34,949 bases of DNA, taken from the NCBI GenBank assembly GCA_023515795.1, contig JALGPX010000059.1, positions 26,443 through 61,391 of the forward strand. Direction: 5' to 3'. This stretch comes from Amoeboaphelidium occidentale. Its lineage: Eukaryota > Aphelidiomycota > Aphelidea. Shown in pieces: positions 1 through 13,481 of the stretch (within the stretch, counting starts at the first letter, position 1; each line of letters opens with the position of its first letter). The notes below the pieces were generated by a model, which saw only the letters and a program-made list of their open reading frames with translations, made no database searches and was not told the origin of the DNA. Made by a program: the position numbers and the translations under genes.

Positions 1-130
1 AGACTCATGCATGATATGATGTTTAAATACACGAAGGGCTCTATGCTTGAACTAATAGACTCAATTTCTAATAGATTTTTCTACTTCCGTCATCGCTCAC
101 TTTTAGACTTCCAAGTGAAACGATCAAGCG

Positions 131-1715
<1,585 letters not shown>

Positions 1716-1719
1716 AGCT

Positions 1720-2085
1720 GCCAAAGCATCAGGCTCAACTAATAAAGGCTACAATTATTGCGCTAAGGTCGAGAACTTTATCCTTGCGAGCGATCAAACA
1801 ATTTCTTCACATGACCTTGACATTTATCGAAAACGCATTGAATTTCATAGACACAATTCAATTGATCATTTTCGCTGTAATTTGCCTTGCACTTGGATAC
1901 NGCCAAAGCATCAGGCTCAACTAATAAAGGCTAAAATTATTGCGCTAAGGTCGAGAACTTTATCCTTGCGAGCGATCAAACAATTTCTTCACAACATGAC
2001 CTTGACATTTATCGAAAACGCATTGAATTTCATAGACACAATTCAATTGATCATTTTCGCTGTAATTTGCCTTGCACTTGGATAC
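1720..2085. repeat. Near-identical direct repeat around a single N (probable assembly junction)
   Basis: Copy 1 spans 1720-1900 and copy 2 spans 1902-2085, separated only by the N at 1901. I find one substitution and one 3-nt indel between them. The unit covers the LPD1-IMA1 intergenic spacer plus the first 30 codons of IMA1. A single N exactly at the repeat border is what a scaffolder leaves when two overlapping contig ends are abutted, so a real tandem duplication is unlikely. Without copy 1 the spacer between LPD1 and IMA1 would be about 98 nt, in line with the rest of the window. Confidence 0.9.
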
Positions 2086-3797
2086 TTTATAATATCCAGA
2101 GTTGTGCTTTTTGTGCAGAGGACCGTGATCAATAATTACAGGCAGCGATGTTGGCATTGTGGTCATAATCAATGGATTCTCTCCAAAGAACAGCGATATA
2201 AGTGGCATTGTCCCAATTGTCTCGACTGGAATGTTTTAAATGAAGACTACGAACCGCTGGACTATTTACCGGAAGAAGTTGGTCATTCGCCGAAAGTAAC
2301 GACAGAGAAGCACATGGAAACACCGCAGCGGAATCACATTAGCACAACACAGAATGGATTACGATTATGTGAAAGCTGCCAGGAAGACCAAAATAGGAAA
2401 GTGCAGCTGCTCAGTACATTTGATCCAAATGTTCCTAACGAAAAGATGTTTAATGTTGCTGCTGATGCCTACGCCCGCGAACTGGAGAATCGTTACCCGC
2501 TATGTCCAGATTGTGAGACTACGGTGCGCATTGCTTTGGCGTCATCATGTCGAATGGTTCTGAATGATCAATTAACGCGACGATTGTATCAGAGCAAAGT
2601 AGATTTAATGCGACAGAAGCCATCAGCTTTTAAGTTAAGATTTCCATTTATGGTTTCTTTTAGGTTGACTTGGTATTTAATGACTCTGCTTCGACGGATG
2701 GGACATTTAATGTTTTGGGGGTTCTACATATCGGTTTTAGTGTCCAGTCAAGAGCAGTTAAATTCTTTCGTGCTTCAAATGATATCTCAGTTATTACAGA
2801 AGAGCCACGAGTACCAAATAGTTCAAATTCGCTTCAAATATTTATGGCTGATTAATTATGCTTTCATGATCAGTTTGATTTCTGGTTTCTACTCGCCATT
2901 GAAAGCATCCAGTGCAGCTGAAAAAGAGAAACTTAAAAGATCGCTGCGAGGGAAACCTGCTTATCTATTACTCAGATTGGCTCTTCTCGTTTTAAGAGGT
3001 GCTGTAGTGTTCAGCAGTGGATGGAAGAACGATAATGTCGACAATCCTTTTCTCGTTGTTGCAGCTCTAGTGTTGGATATTAGTCTCGTTTTTATATCAC
3101 GCAATGTCCTCAGAATATCAAAGGATACCATCACGCTGAAGAAAGTTAGTGAATACGTTAGAAACTCCTCTTTTCAAGTGGAATCTTTTCAATCACAAGA
3201 AGATATTCATCGGAGGTCTCCTGTACAAGAGAGCAGAACATTTGCTGATAGAAATGTGTTTAATTTATCTCTGGATGGCGAGGAAGAAGACGAAGAAAAT
3301 TCTTACAAACAATTTGTGCATCCATTTCAAGTTGATACAAGTCGCACTAAATTTGGTTCTACTATTCCTCACGCATTCTCATCAACTTCATCATTTAATT
3401 CTAAAGGAAACAGTTCGAGTATGTTTCGAACGACAAATGCATCTGCATCCTCATTAAAACAAAGAAGAAAGAATCACGTGGAATTCTCCAGTCCAAAGTT
3501 TCATCTCAAAGAGGTACTTTTTCTATTTTAGAAGCAGCTAAGTTTTAGGAAACCACTGGTCTAGAATCTTTACTTAATGGCTTCAACTTTAAAGATGCAG
3601 GCGAAGAATTTGCGCTAACTTCAAAAGCTGATTTTACTCAGAAGTTGGTTGTGCTTATAATTTTAAGTGCTTTCATTCTCTTTGCAATTTTTGTTCTTGT
3701 TAACGTTTACACGTCGATCATCATTGAGTCCAGCACCTCAAGCGTGAATGAGATACACTTTGGACCACAAATCTCTACGGTCCCGCTAACTTACTAA
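1996..3797 (+). CDS. IMA1: Ima1-like inner nuclear membrane protein (TMEM201/Samp1 family)
   Basis: Two exons, 1996-3513 and 3549-3797, with a 35-nt intron at 3514-3548 (GTACTT..TTTTAG) give 588 aa, near the length of fission yeast Ima1. An N-terminal hydrophobic segment (about 14-36) precedes an Ima1_N zinc-finger region: CWHC and WHCPNC, then LCESC and LCPDC pairs. The middle and C-terminus hold several hydrophobic segments; the last, in exon 2, is about 22 residues of L, I, V and F. In the family these proteins link the inner nuclear membrane with chromatin or the cytoskeleton. I chose ATG 1996 because the signal-anchor and zinc region follow directly. The open frame continues upstream only through the duplicated assembly junction. 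A 30-nt stretch at about 2640-2669 ending in TTTTAG could be an in-frame intron, but its GTTAAG donor is weak, so I left it in. Confidence 0.8.
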
Positions 3798-3868
3798 AAT
3801 AGAAAGGCTTGATATATTTCACTCTGAATCTATTAATGACACCTTTTACATCTCAGAAGCACATTTAG

Positions 3869-4829
3869 TTAGTTAGGATTCTGCTTCTTTGAATCTTCCT
3901 CGTTACCGTCCTGAACATTCAACAACAAAGTGCTTGCGTCCAAGAACACTCTGTTCTTTGACTTTGCAACGACACCAGCAATCTCTCTAGCATTTTCAAC
4001 CTTTCTCAAATCCAAGAAACCAGGATTATTCATAATAGCCTTACCGATCATTTCAGCAGCCTTAGCTTCACCCTCTGCTCTGACGATGGTGGATTGTTTT
4101 TCCTGGATCGCCTTGTCTACAATGAAGGCAGCTCTCTGTGCTTCCTGCTGAGCAATCTGCTTAGCTTCAACTGCGTGCGTGAATTCAGGACCGAACTTCA
4201 AATGAGTAATGGAGACGTCATCCAAGATGATGTTGAATCTTTTAGCACGCTCCCTCAATGAATCTCTGATTAACTTTGAGACCTATAAGCATTAGAGCTA
4301 CAACAGCAAATACTATAAAACCTTTTCTCTCTGAGTGATAAGCTGTGCAGCATTGAACTGAGCGACAACACTCTTTAATGTCTCGTTGACGATCGAAGGC
4401 AATACAATCTCGTCGTAATCCATGCCCAGAGTCTTGTAAATAACAGGAAGCTTATCAACAAATGGTCTGCTCAACACTCTAAGCGTGATATTAACCATTT
4501 GCAAATCTTTAGTTCCAGTCAATGATGGAATGTTCCTAGGCTTTGCTCTGACGTCGTAAACAACGGCTTGCTCGAACCACGGTATTCTGATATGCGTTCC
4601 TTCGTCGTATACTTCATCCAATACACCAAAAACACGTGAATACTTGACAGCTCTGTGACCACCATCAACTACACACATATTAGATATTTCAAAAAATCTA
4701 CGCCTTACCGTTATACAATGCAGCATTAGCACCATAAGTAACTGCGCCAAGGCCGATTAATGCACCAACCCCTCCGAATAATCCTTTGCTTGCGCCACTT
4801 TGAAAGAATTTCTGTGCCTGTTGAGCCAT
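3869..4829 (-). CDS. PHB2: Prohibitin 2
   Basis: Prohibitin 2 pairs with Phb1 in the ring complex of the mitochondrial inner membrane, where it holds AAA proteases and stabilises membrane proteins. Three exons (minus strand) are 4709-4829, 4322-4668 and 3869-4282. The introns are 4669-4708 (40 nt, GTAAGG) and 4283-4321 (39 nt, unusual donor GTTTTA), both with a TCTAAT branch. The product is 293 aa. Residues about 20-40 are a glycine-rich hydrophobic anchor, followed at the splice by the family hallmark NVDGGHRAV. Then come [21 protein letters not shown]-type sequence and the coiled-coil [16 protein letters not shown]. The wording [10 protein letters not shown] and the LSRP segment fit Phb2 better than Phb1. 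Its start lies only 45 nt from the divergent DBP4 start. Confidence 0.95.
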
Positions 4830-4874
4830 GGAACTTTTGGAATGATTTTCGATTTTCGATTTGTCAAAGGCGCG

Positions 4875-7241
4875 ATGGTGAAGCCAGCAAGAAACGCACA
4901 GACCAAAAAGACTGAAAAGCAAAAGGAAAATGAAGACTTGAATGATCTTATGGAGAGAACGAAGACGCCCTTTGACAGTAAAAGCTTAAGTCTTTTTAAG
5001 GATTTGCCTCTAAGCCAGAACACTCTGAAAGGTTTGATTGCTGATGTATGATCAGGTTGCTAATATCTTTGGTAGGCTTGAAAGCTGCGAATTATGTCGA
5101 AATGACGGATATTCAGAAGGGCTCTCTCGGATATACTTTGTGTGGTAGAGATGTTCTGGGTGCTGCAAAAACTGGTTCCGGAAAGGTATGATCGCGTTCA
5201 CGGAAAGGTTTAACGTGTCTAGACTTTGGCTTTCCTTATTCCTGTCATCGAAACGCTGTATAGGCAAAAATGGAATTCTTCCGATGGTTTGGGTGCTCTG
5301 ATAGTTTCTCCAACGAGAGAATTGGCGCTACAGATTTTCTCTGTTCTGCGTAAAATTGGAAAGTTCCATTCGCTTTCTGCTGGTTTGATAATTGGCGGTA
5401 AAGATTTTGGGTTTGAGAAGGGAAGAGTCAGTAGAATGAATATTTTGGTTTGCACGCCCGGAAGATTGTTGCAGCATATGGACGAAACACCAAACTTCGA
5501 TGCCAACAATCTGCAAGTGCTTGTTCTTGATGAAGCAGACAGGATTTTGGATTTGGGTTTCGAAAAGACCATGAACGCTATCTTGGAAAATTTGCCTCAA
5601 AGGCAGACTCTGTTGTTCAGCGCGACACAAACAAAGAAAGTTTCTGATCTGGCTCGATTGAGTTTAAGCAGACCAGAATACGTCGCTGTTCATGAAAGAG
5701 ACGAGAAAAGTACACCAGATTCTCTTGAACAGAGTTATGTGGTTTGCAATTTAGATCGAAAGCTGGATGTTCTGTACTCATTCGTAAAAACACATTTGAA
5801 ATCCAAAGTTCTTGTATTCTTAAGTTCTTGCAAACAAGTCAGATTTGTATATGAGACTTTTTGCAAACTGCAACCTGGTACTGTTATTATGTGTCTTCAT
5901 GGAAAGCAGAAGCAGTCTAAAAGAAATCTCATGTTTGACAAGTTTTGTAAATCAAATGCGTGTGTTATGCTCTGCACAGATATTGCGGCCCGTGGTTTAG
6001 ATTTTCCTGCTGTGGACTGGGTGGTTCAAGTTGATTGTTTTGATGATGCTGAAACATACATTCATCGTGTTGGTCGTACTGCCAGATACAAGTCAGAAGG
6101 TAAAAGTTTACTCATTCTTTGCCCAAGCGAAGAACAAGGAGCCCTTAAGGAATTGGAAGCTAAGAAGGTTCCGATCCAGAAGATGGGCATGAACATAAAA
6201 CAGTTAACTTCTATTCAACCTAAACTGATGTCTTTCTGTGCAGAAAGCACGGAATTGAAATACTTGGGAGAGAAGGCTTTCATTTGCTACCTTAGGAGTG
6301 TTTGGGTTCAAAAGAACAAAGAAATATTTGATGTAAACAAGCTGCCAGTCGATGAATTTGCTTATTCACTTGGGCTTCCTGGTGCTCCAAAAGTTAAATT
6401 CATCAAAAAGACCGGCAAGAACTTTTCTCGTTCAGGCAATGTTCCAAACTCGGAGTATGTCCCTCCTCCTTTCAAAAAGCATGGAAACAAAGAAGAAGAT
6501 TCGTCAGAAGAGTATTTTGATGATGGTGAAGAATTCAAAGGCTGCGGTGAAAGTGATGATAATGAGAATGAGCCACAAGAGAAACAAGTAAAAACAAAGA
6601 TTGATAAATTATTCAATAAGAAGAATCAGATTATGCTGTGGGATCATTCAGAAAAGATACACTCAAGAGATGATGAAGCAGAATCCGAAGATGATTTCCT
6701 TACAATCAAACGCAAAGATCATGCCTTAGAAGGCGAACCTGAAATCATCGAAGAAGAAGTTCTTGAAGACAAGCCAAAATCAGTTAGGGACAAGCGTAAA
6801 GAAAAATTGAAACATAGAGTTCTAAAAGCGCCTGAGGCAGAAAGGCCTGTAAAATTGGTATTTGATGATGATGGTGTCGCACAGCCAAGTTGGCAGCTTG
6901 AGACTGAAGGCGATTTCTTGAAAGAAGGAGACGTGTTCAGCCGGCATCAAAAATATCTTGCGGCTTCCAAAAATGTTATGGATGTGGCTGATGCTCACGA
7001 CAAGGAAGTCGAAAAGACCAAACGAAAAGAGAAAAAGTTGGAAAGAAAGAGAAAACTCAAAGAAAGAATGAACAATAATGGTGAAGAAGACGTTGGAGTT
7101 CAATTAGAGCCTTACTTTGAACAAAAAGAAGAAGAAAGCGATGATCAAGAGTCAGATCCAGAGCAGATGCCACAAAAGAAGACAAAGATCTCTTCATTGG
7201 AAGAAGCCGAAGAACTTGCATTGAGATTGCTCAACCAATAG
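4875..7241 (+). CDS. DBP4: DEAD-box RNA helicase Dbp4/Hca4
   Basis: Dbp4 is a nucleolar RNA helicase of the small-subunit processome, needed for release of U14 snoRNA from pre-rRNA. Exons are 4875-5031, 5076-5185 and 5223-7241, giving 761 aa (yeast about 770). Intron 1 (5032-5075) must use the donor GTTTGA: only this joins TLKG to LKAANY in frame, matching the family's TLKGLRESS. Intron 2 (5186-5222, GTATGA) lies just after the Walker A lysine. Motifs are AAKTGSGK (82-89), PTREL (119-123), TPGR (167-170), DEAD (192-195), SAT (222-224), ARGLDFP and HRVGRTAR (370-377). The C-terminal third is acidic and lysine-rich, as in Dbp4. The terminus is 12 nt from the convergent VPS11 stop. Confidence 0.95.
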
Positions 7242-7253
7242 ATTAAAAGCTAT

Positions 7254-10123
7254 TTATGATAATTCTTTAGCCCTAGATAACAAGTTCCTTCCCAAATAAT
7301 CGGCTATCACAGCAAAGCCATCCTCGCTCCCATCAAGCTAGACAAATCAGAGAATACCATTCATACAAAATTACCTGTCTAAAGAATTGTTCATGGTGAG
7401 CTGCATGATTTTCATTGCTTTTCTTGATGTCCAGTATTAATCTGTGGTCAGGCGCGCATTTAGGGCATTGTTTCTCGTTTTCACCCAAACATCGCACATG
7501 GAAAGAGTGCTTACATAGAAAATGCACCGAGGGGAGATCTAGAGGAGTATTGCAAGATGTGCATTTTGATGACTGAAAAACAATTATTTCACTCTTAAGA
7601 CTGTTTAGATCTTCTTCTAATTTGTCCGTTTCTTCTTGATAATTCGTAATAAGAGTTTTATCCTCCTCGATGCTTGACAGATCTTGACTAATCTTTCTCA
7701 AGATGAATGGCTTGATCATGCCTAACGTCGCAATCGAACTTTGTGATAAGGTTTCAATGACTGTTATTGGGCTGAGAAGATTCCTCTCATCAATAACTTT
7801 TAAAACATCTGCCAGCTCGTCTTTGCAATCATTACGTTCCGCAAAGTAATTCAAAAGCTGGACCCATAATCCGGAGTCTTTTTCGCTATACTTCCTACAT
7901 GCCGCAATAGCTTGTTTATATTCTTGCTTATCCATGTGGAACTTCAAAATATCTCGGTACATTTTTAACTTTTCATAAAGATACAACAAGCCTTGCCTGA
8001 ATTCATTCACCTGGCAGAGCACCAGACAATGATTAACATCATACTTTGCATCATAATTTCTAAGCAGTTCTAAAGCTTTTGCAAAGTCCTCTTGATTTGT
8101 CTCGCTCAATGAATCTGTGCCTAGTTTATCCAAAGAAGGAGCATCTGGTGATAAGTATAATTCAAACAAAGTATTCCAAACTGTAACGCTTTCTAAACGA
8201 GGACACTTTTCCACAACCTGTTCCAAGAAATATTTCAACCATTTTGGATGATTTACAAAACATGGAATGAAAGTCTCTGGTTTAATCGCTTTGTTATTCC
8301 GTGTTCTTGCGCCTAAGTCTCCGGAATCGCTTTCTAAAGCATCTTTCGCCAAGCTTTCATAGTATCGAATACTCTTGACGCACAAATCAACAACAAGATC
8401 TGTAGTTTCTTTGGGTATTTGGTTCACAAAGGCTCTGCCATACTTCTTCAACAATCTTTCACTTTCAAACTTGTTCATTTTTGATAGCCATTCTAAAGCT
8501 TCTTTATACTTTCGCAAGTTGTGAAGTTGTATTTCAATGTACTTTTCATATTGTCCATACTTTTGGGAGAGATATAATGCGTGTTCGTAAAAGCCAGCAG
8601 AACGACACACTTGAATGGCGGCTTCAACATCAAAATACAACTCTGAAGTGTCTTGCTTTATAAATTCATCCAATTTTGTAGTATCTCGGAGTTTTGTATA
8701 ACAATTCAGCAACAGAGTTGTATGATCAGCAGTGGCTACATTCTTTAAATGTAATTCTTGCAAATACAAAGTGAGATTGTTTATCCTTCTAGCGTCTAGG
8801 TACTTAAGAATAACGTAAGATGGTTCCAAATTTGGTATTGTTTGCATATATTGCTGCATTGCTCCGTCAAAATCGCCCTTTTGATGTAAATGGTCACCAA
8901 ATCTACGATAAATATCAGATACTGCATTTTCGCCAAGCTTTTCATTTCTGGCTAAATTAATAGCAACAAGAAACAGATTCTTACGACAGAGCATATCAAG
9001 TTTACTGGAAGTATCTTTCTCTAACAGTTTGTAAACCTTTCCAGTTTTTGTAAAAACATGGAGCAGACCCCATTCCTGTTCCACAAACTTTACATCTCCA
9101 TCAAACAGAGAGCTAAATGCAACAATTTTGTTTCTCGTGTCATAAATAAATAAACCATCCTTCGCCTCTAAACTAACTGCGCGTCCACTTTGAAAGCCAC
9201 CAATTATGCAAACATAAGATCTAAACAAGGACATTGATTTCTTTACATCATCCATAACTACACAAGGCCCTCTTCCTTCAATAGAGTAGAAGTAAACAGC
9301 CTCGGGCCTAGCCAATATAAACTGATCATCTCGTTCACTGATCTTTCCACAATTTCTGTTACAACCTTGCATATCAGTGAATTCTTTTGTTTCTGTATTC
9401 GGCGTAATCCTGTAACCTGAAGTCTTTTCTTCTGTGCAAACGATGAGGCATGCTTCACCTGCTTCGTAATCCAACTTTGACAAACCTAAAGAAGTTATGC
9501 CGCCCTTATTTAAATTCTCCTCATTCAAAATACGCTGCTTTGTCAACCTGTCCTTAGAAATGTCACCTCTCATCAGAATAACCACTCCATTGCTCAAGCC
9601 CAGCGCCAAATAATTCAAATCTTCAACTATGCTCAACGCCGTGACTTCAAACGGAGCATTACCGTACTGCACCGCAACTGATCTCAGACATAATGGACTC
9701 TTATTCTTGTCTGTCTTATCCAAATCCCAGATTTTTATAATTGAGCCCAAAGTATAATCACTCTGGCTGCTTTCAACATTGGAGCCGCCTTGCCCAATTG
9801 TCAGCAAATAATTCCGCTGTTTAAACTGATAAACATGAGCCAGCGGTCCATCGTAAGCAGGGAATGAAGAGACAATATAAGATTTCTCGACAAGATGAAT
9901 AAATCCAGAAGCGTCCCCAAGCACAATCGTTCCACGACCTCGAGATGTGCAAGTGAGTTCAATTGACTATAAATGGTCACGAGTAGCAGAATGGAAACGA
10001 TACTTTGACGAGTTCCGCTAAATGGCTCTGCCCTTCTTCCTCCCGTGCAATTATGGGCTCCTTCTCAAAGAACGAGAACTGCCTCCATTGAACGATCGAC
10101 GATGTTGCGCTTTGCAAAGACAT
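7254..10123 (-). CDS. VPS11: Vps11/Pep5, HOPS and CORVET core subunit
   Basis: Vps11 is a core subunit of the HOPS and CORVET tethers, which drive endosome and vacuole fusion. Exons (minus strand) are 10004-10123, 7375-9966 and 7254-7337; introns are 9967-10003 and 7338-7374, both 37 nt. The product is 931 aa. The N-terminal third is a WD-like propeller, opening with WRQFSFFEKE as in Pep5. Then come alpha-solenoid clathrin-type repeats with YEKLKMYRDILKFHM and a C-terminal RING (about 842-879) with CTSC, CKHSFHVRC and CPKC. The short last exon encodes DGFAVIADYLGR, which matches the conserved Vps11 tail, so the longer open frame that skips this intron ends wrongly. It converges on DBP4. Confidence 0.92.
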
Positions 10124-10492
10124 CCTAAGGAAACAGGATAAAAAACGGTAAAGAGCTTAAAATTAAGGTTTCAGCGGGCAAGCTAATGAGCAGAGATCTT
10201 CTCAGGGTTGCTTAGCTGCTTAAGCGATAGGCGGATTTATTGGGAAGCTATCATAGAGTTGATATCATACGAGAACTTTGAATTAACTAAAGATCCCAAC
10301 GCTATCAGCTTTAAATCAGCGGCTATATCTTTTGCGGATAATTAATGTCCCCACGTGAGTCCCGTGATCACGAAAATGATTCCCAGCGCAACAAACAACA
10401 TCCAAGAGCTTGCAAGATGGAAATTTTCCAGAACTGTTCATAATCAGTTGCCTGATATACCTTTAAACTAATAGATCATACAGAGAAAAGAC
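10124..10492. promoter_or_regulatory. Shared divergent promoter of VPS11 and the ClpX-like gene
   Basis: This 369-nt stretch is the only gene-free interval above 300 nt. It lies between two divergent start codons. I see an E-box CACGTG at 10352-10357 and, 5 nt later, a perfect 10-bp palindrome CGTGATCACG at 10363-10372. A small ORF, ATG GAA ATT .. TAA, lies at 10417-10443 ahead of the ClpX-like gene and could be in its leader. There is no obvious TATA box and no tRNA-like fold. Regulatory roles are inferred from position and motif only. Confidence 0.45.
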
Positions 10493-12224
10493 ATGTTAAC
10501 TGTGCAAAGAAGAGCACTATCAATATCTGGCTCAACTGTTTCAAGTATCTGCGTTCCACTTCAAACAAGATCATACACCAAATCTCATGGTAATGGTGGT
10601 AACAAGGACAAAGACAGTGATAAACACTTTGCATCGCACAGTATCAAGTCATCAAGGAAGAATAAGTTGAAGAATTGGGAACGTTCAGCCCTGTTCGATA
10701 TTGACAAGTACTTTGATCTTAACCACTGGAAGAATCCACCTACTCATACCAATGGTGCTAATACAAAGCTACCTGTTGGCCCGATCTCCACCACAAAAAA
10801 TGCATCTGGTACTAATGGGTTCACCATGCCATTTGATATCACCGATGGCAAAGGATTCAGAGGGTTCCAATTTGAACCGACTTCTCAAGGCCCAAATGGT
10901 ACGCACGCACTTTAAAAGTAGCTTTTACTTAACTTTTTCTAGCTCAGGCTAAAAAGAAACCACTAAGAGACGTCTCACTGGATGAGGCAGTTACTCTCAA
11001 TGAATACATTGAAACTTTGGACAAGATGCTGCAATCTTCAAATCCTCGTTCAATAAGAACACATTTGGATGATTATGTTATTGGCCAAGATGAAGCTAAA
11101 CAAAGTTTGAGTTGTGCAGTCTATAACCACTACTCTCGTGTATTGCATAACCTACAGAAGAAGAAGGAAGCATTGACAGAATTTCCATCTTCTCCTACAT
11201 CAAAACTGTTGGACAAGAGCAACATTCTGATACTTGGGCCAAGTAATTCCCTTCGAAACTCAGTGATCTTATATCTATAGGTGGTTCTGGTAAAACTCTA
11301 ATGGCAAAGAGAATAGCAGAAATCCTAAGAGTTCCGTTCTCCATGAACGATGCTACAACTTTCACACAAGCCGGATATATCGGTGATGATGTGGAACAAT
11401 GTGTATCAAGGCTGTTGCAAAATGCAAAGTTTGACGTTAAGAAAGCCGAGATAGGAATTGTGTTCATTGATGAAATCGACAAGATTACGAAGCGCACAGA
11501 GAATTTTGCACATTCTACCAGCAGAGACGTTGCTGGTGAAGGCGTTCAACAAGCAATGCTTAAAATGCTTGAAGGTACAACAGTTTACGTTCCAGAAAAC
11601 AACTCAAAGAAGGGCGAGTCTGTCGCTATTGATACCACCAATATTCTCTTTATTCTTTCAGGTGCATTCGTTGGTTTAGACAAGGTTATTCAAGATCGGA
11701 AAAAGACTACACATTCAATTGGATTTGGTGCAAAGATCAAGGACAAGTCATTTTGTGAACCAACAAGTCATGCTACTCTAGATTTGAGTGAAGCAAATGA
11801 ATCTGATTTAATTCGTTATGGTTTGATTCCTGAATTCGTTGGTAGAATTCCTTTGGTTGTCTCAGTGAAGCGTTTGACAGAAACTGAGTTGGTACGTATT
11901 CTTAAAGAACCAAAGAACAGTTTAGTGGAACAGTACACAAAGCTTTTCGAATCTTGGAATGTTGACTTGGAATTCACAGAACAATCCCTTCATACCATCG
12001 CAAAAAGAGTTATGGACAGACAAACAGGTGCAAGAGGTTTGAAGTTTGTTATGGAAGAGATCTTGAAAGAGCCAATGTATTTCTCTCCATGCTCAAATAT
12101 TGATAGAGTTGTAATTGGTGATGATTTGAGTCCAACTTATGAAACAGACGAAGGATCCTTCAGTGTCGTAGATGATTTGCTGCTTTCACACAAATCTGTG
12201 GAACTTTCACCAATTCAACAATAA
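10493..12224 (+). CDS. MCX1: Mitochondrial ClpX-like AAA+ unfoldase (Mcx1)
   Basis: Exons 10493-10898, 10943-11242 and 11281-12224 (introns of 44 and 38 nt) give 549 aa. The second splice rebuilds the Walker A motif GPSGSGKT (234-241). Walker B is VFIDEIDK (D299, E300), and GARGLK marks sensor 2. The N-terminus is basic and Arg/Ser-rich, consistent with mitochondrial import. The ClpX zinc-binding domain is absent, as in yeast Mcx1. Known mitochondrial ClpX proteins unfold substrates, among them the heme-pathway enzyme ALA synthase, which they activate. An IGF tripeptide (382-384) is present at the place where bacterial ClpX carries its ClpP-docking loop, though yeasts studied so far lack ClpP. 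The stop is 9 nt from the convergent PH-protein stop. Confidence 0.92.
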
Positions 12225-12233
12225 AAGTAAAGT

Positions 12234-13481
12234 CTATTTTGCTGCACTAGGTTGAACAATTTTACGCCAATAAGCGTTGAAAGTCATACTTCTCTGCAAG
12301 TTTCCACCATCTGAGCAAACAGGACCATCCTTAGATGAATTTGATATAGACCGAGTCCTATTGCCAGCAATTTTAGACGACGGATTTTTTGAAAAACCAG
12401 GAAGGAATGCATGTGGTGATATCTCTGTAGCTTCTCTAATCATTGATGCCCATTCTTTACATTCTTCTGGCGTGGTTGTTTTGATGTACACATTTTCATT
12501 TTCACGGCAACCAACATTGATTTTGAGAACATTATTAGTTTTAAATCCAAATGCCATGTCAACATGAGCAGTCTTTAGATTCAGAAAAGCACAAGGCACA
12601 GAATCAAACACCAAATCAGAGTTAACTTGAGAAGCTTTGTAAAAGAAAAGGTAATTTTTTCGTAATTCCATCCGATACTTTGGAGAAGCGCGAAATGAGT
12701 TACTTGAAACAAGAGAGGAGATACCAGTGCCAGAACCATGAGTTTTTATAATACAAACAAGACCGGATTTGGAAATGTCCCATGGTTTGATCAACTGAAC
12801 AATCTTTGCAACTCTTTTCAAATCATTCAGCCAATTCTGAGATTCTTGAAATGTGCACGTGGGTAGAAGAAGTAATTCAGCTTCAACAATTCCATCGTAT
12901 GAAACAGGCGCTTCTTCAACGTCCAAATCCAGCGACGCACAAAGCGACGATGTTTCAATAAGCGCTTCCGGTTCAGACGATCTTCCTAAAGAATTCTCAG
13001 CAGAAGACGCCAACAAAGTTTTCCTTTCTTGCTCGCTCTCCTGACTCCAAAGTTGAACTTTCAGCGGGAGCGATTTGCTTGCATACGCTGAATCCATTAT
13101 GCACCCTTCAATACCATTCACTTCTTCATCGTTATAGGATTCCAGCAATGCAACATGGCATGCCATATTCTTCTTGAGCATAACAGAGCCTTCGCGCATA
13201 GAAAACGATGGTGTTTCAGTTATGCTTTCGTCTTCATCAGTTTCAGTTGAGCCAGACAAGTAAATCCGCGCATAATCCAACTTGGTAACTTGAAAGCACG
13301 GCTCACTTAGACGCTTCCTAAGAGCTTGTTCATGAACTACATCATTTTGTTTAGATTTTCCATTGGGGCCACCAGTTGGAATGTTACGTGAGAGCAGAAT
13401 TGTTTCAATTGGACTTGTGGGGATTTTGGAGAGGAAACTATCGAGCCCTTTGGCGTTCGGCGTATTTTGTTGTCCATTCAT
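12234..13481 (-). CDS. PH-domain protein of unknown function
   Basis: This single-exon gene encodes 415 aa. Residues about 238-353 look like a pleckstrin-homology domain: alternating beta strands (YRMELRKNYLFFYK, VLKINVG, NVYIKTTT) close with the typical C-terminal helix EECKEWASMIREAT and its invariant Trp. The first 200 residues are Ser/Glu-rich and probably disordered, and a basic Ser-rich tail follows the PH domain. PH domains usually bind phosphoinositides or proteins at membranes; no enzymatic domain is visible. I do not recognise an ortholog. The start ATG at 13481 lies in a 193-nt divergent promoter shared with the NCS1 permease. Confidence 0.75.
   Translation of the reverse strand: MNGQQNTPNAKGLDSFLSKIPTSPIETILLSRNIPTGGPNGKSKQNDVVHEQALRKRLSEPCFQVTKLDYARIYLSGSTETDEDESITETPSFSMREGSVMLKKNMACHVALLESYNDEEVNGIEGCIMDSAYASKSLPLKVQLWSQESEQERKTLLASSAENSLGRSSEPEALIETSSLCASLDLDVEEAPVSYDGIVEAELLLLPTCTFQESQNWLNDLKRVAKIVQLIKPWDISKSGLVCIIKTHGSGTGISSLVSSNSFRASPKYRMELRKNYLFFYKASQVNSDLVFDSVPCAFLNLKTAHVDMAFGFKTNNVLKINVGCRENENVYIKTTTPEECKEWASMIREATEISPHAFLPGFSKNPSSKIAGNRTRSISNSSKDGPVCSDGGNLQRSMTFNAYWRKIVQPSAAK

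Noticed and set aside
5032-5051. DBP4 exon 1 ending at the GTATGA donor after LIAD
   Set aside because: That donor gives an in-frame stop with the only good acceptor; the GTTTGA donor restores the conserved TLKGLKAANY.
7333-7374. Vps11 C-terminus ending VILYEWYSLICLA
   Set aside because: This is intron sequence read as protein; splicing at 7338-7374 restores the conserved DGFAVIADYLGR tail.
10124-10492. Possible tRNA or structured RNA in the largest gap
   Set aside because: There is no A/B box pair and no cloverleaf; only short palindromes are visible.
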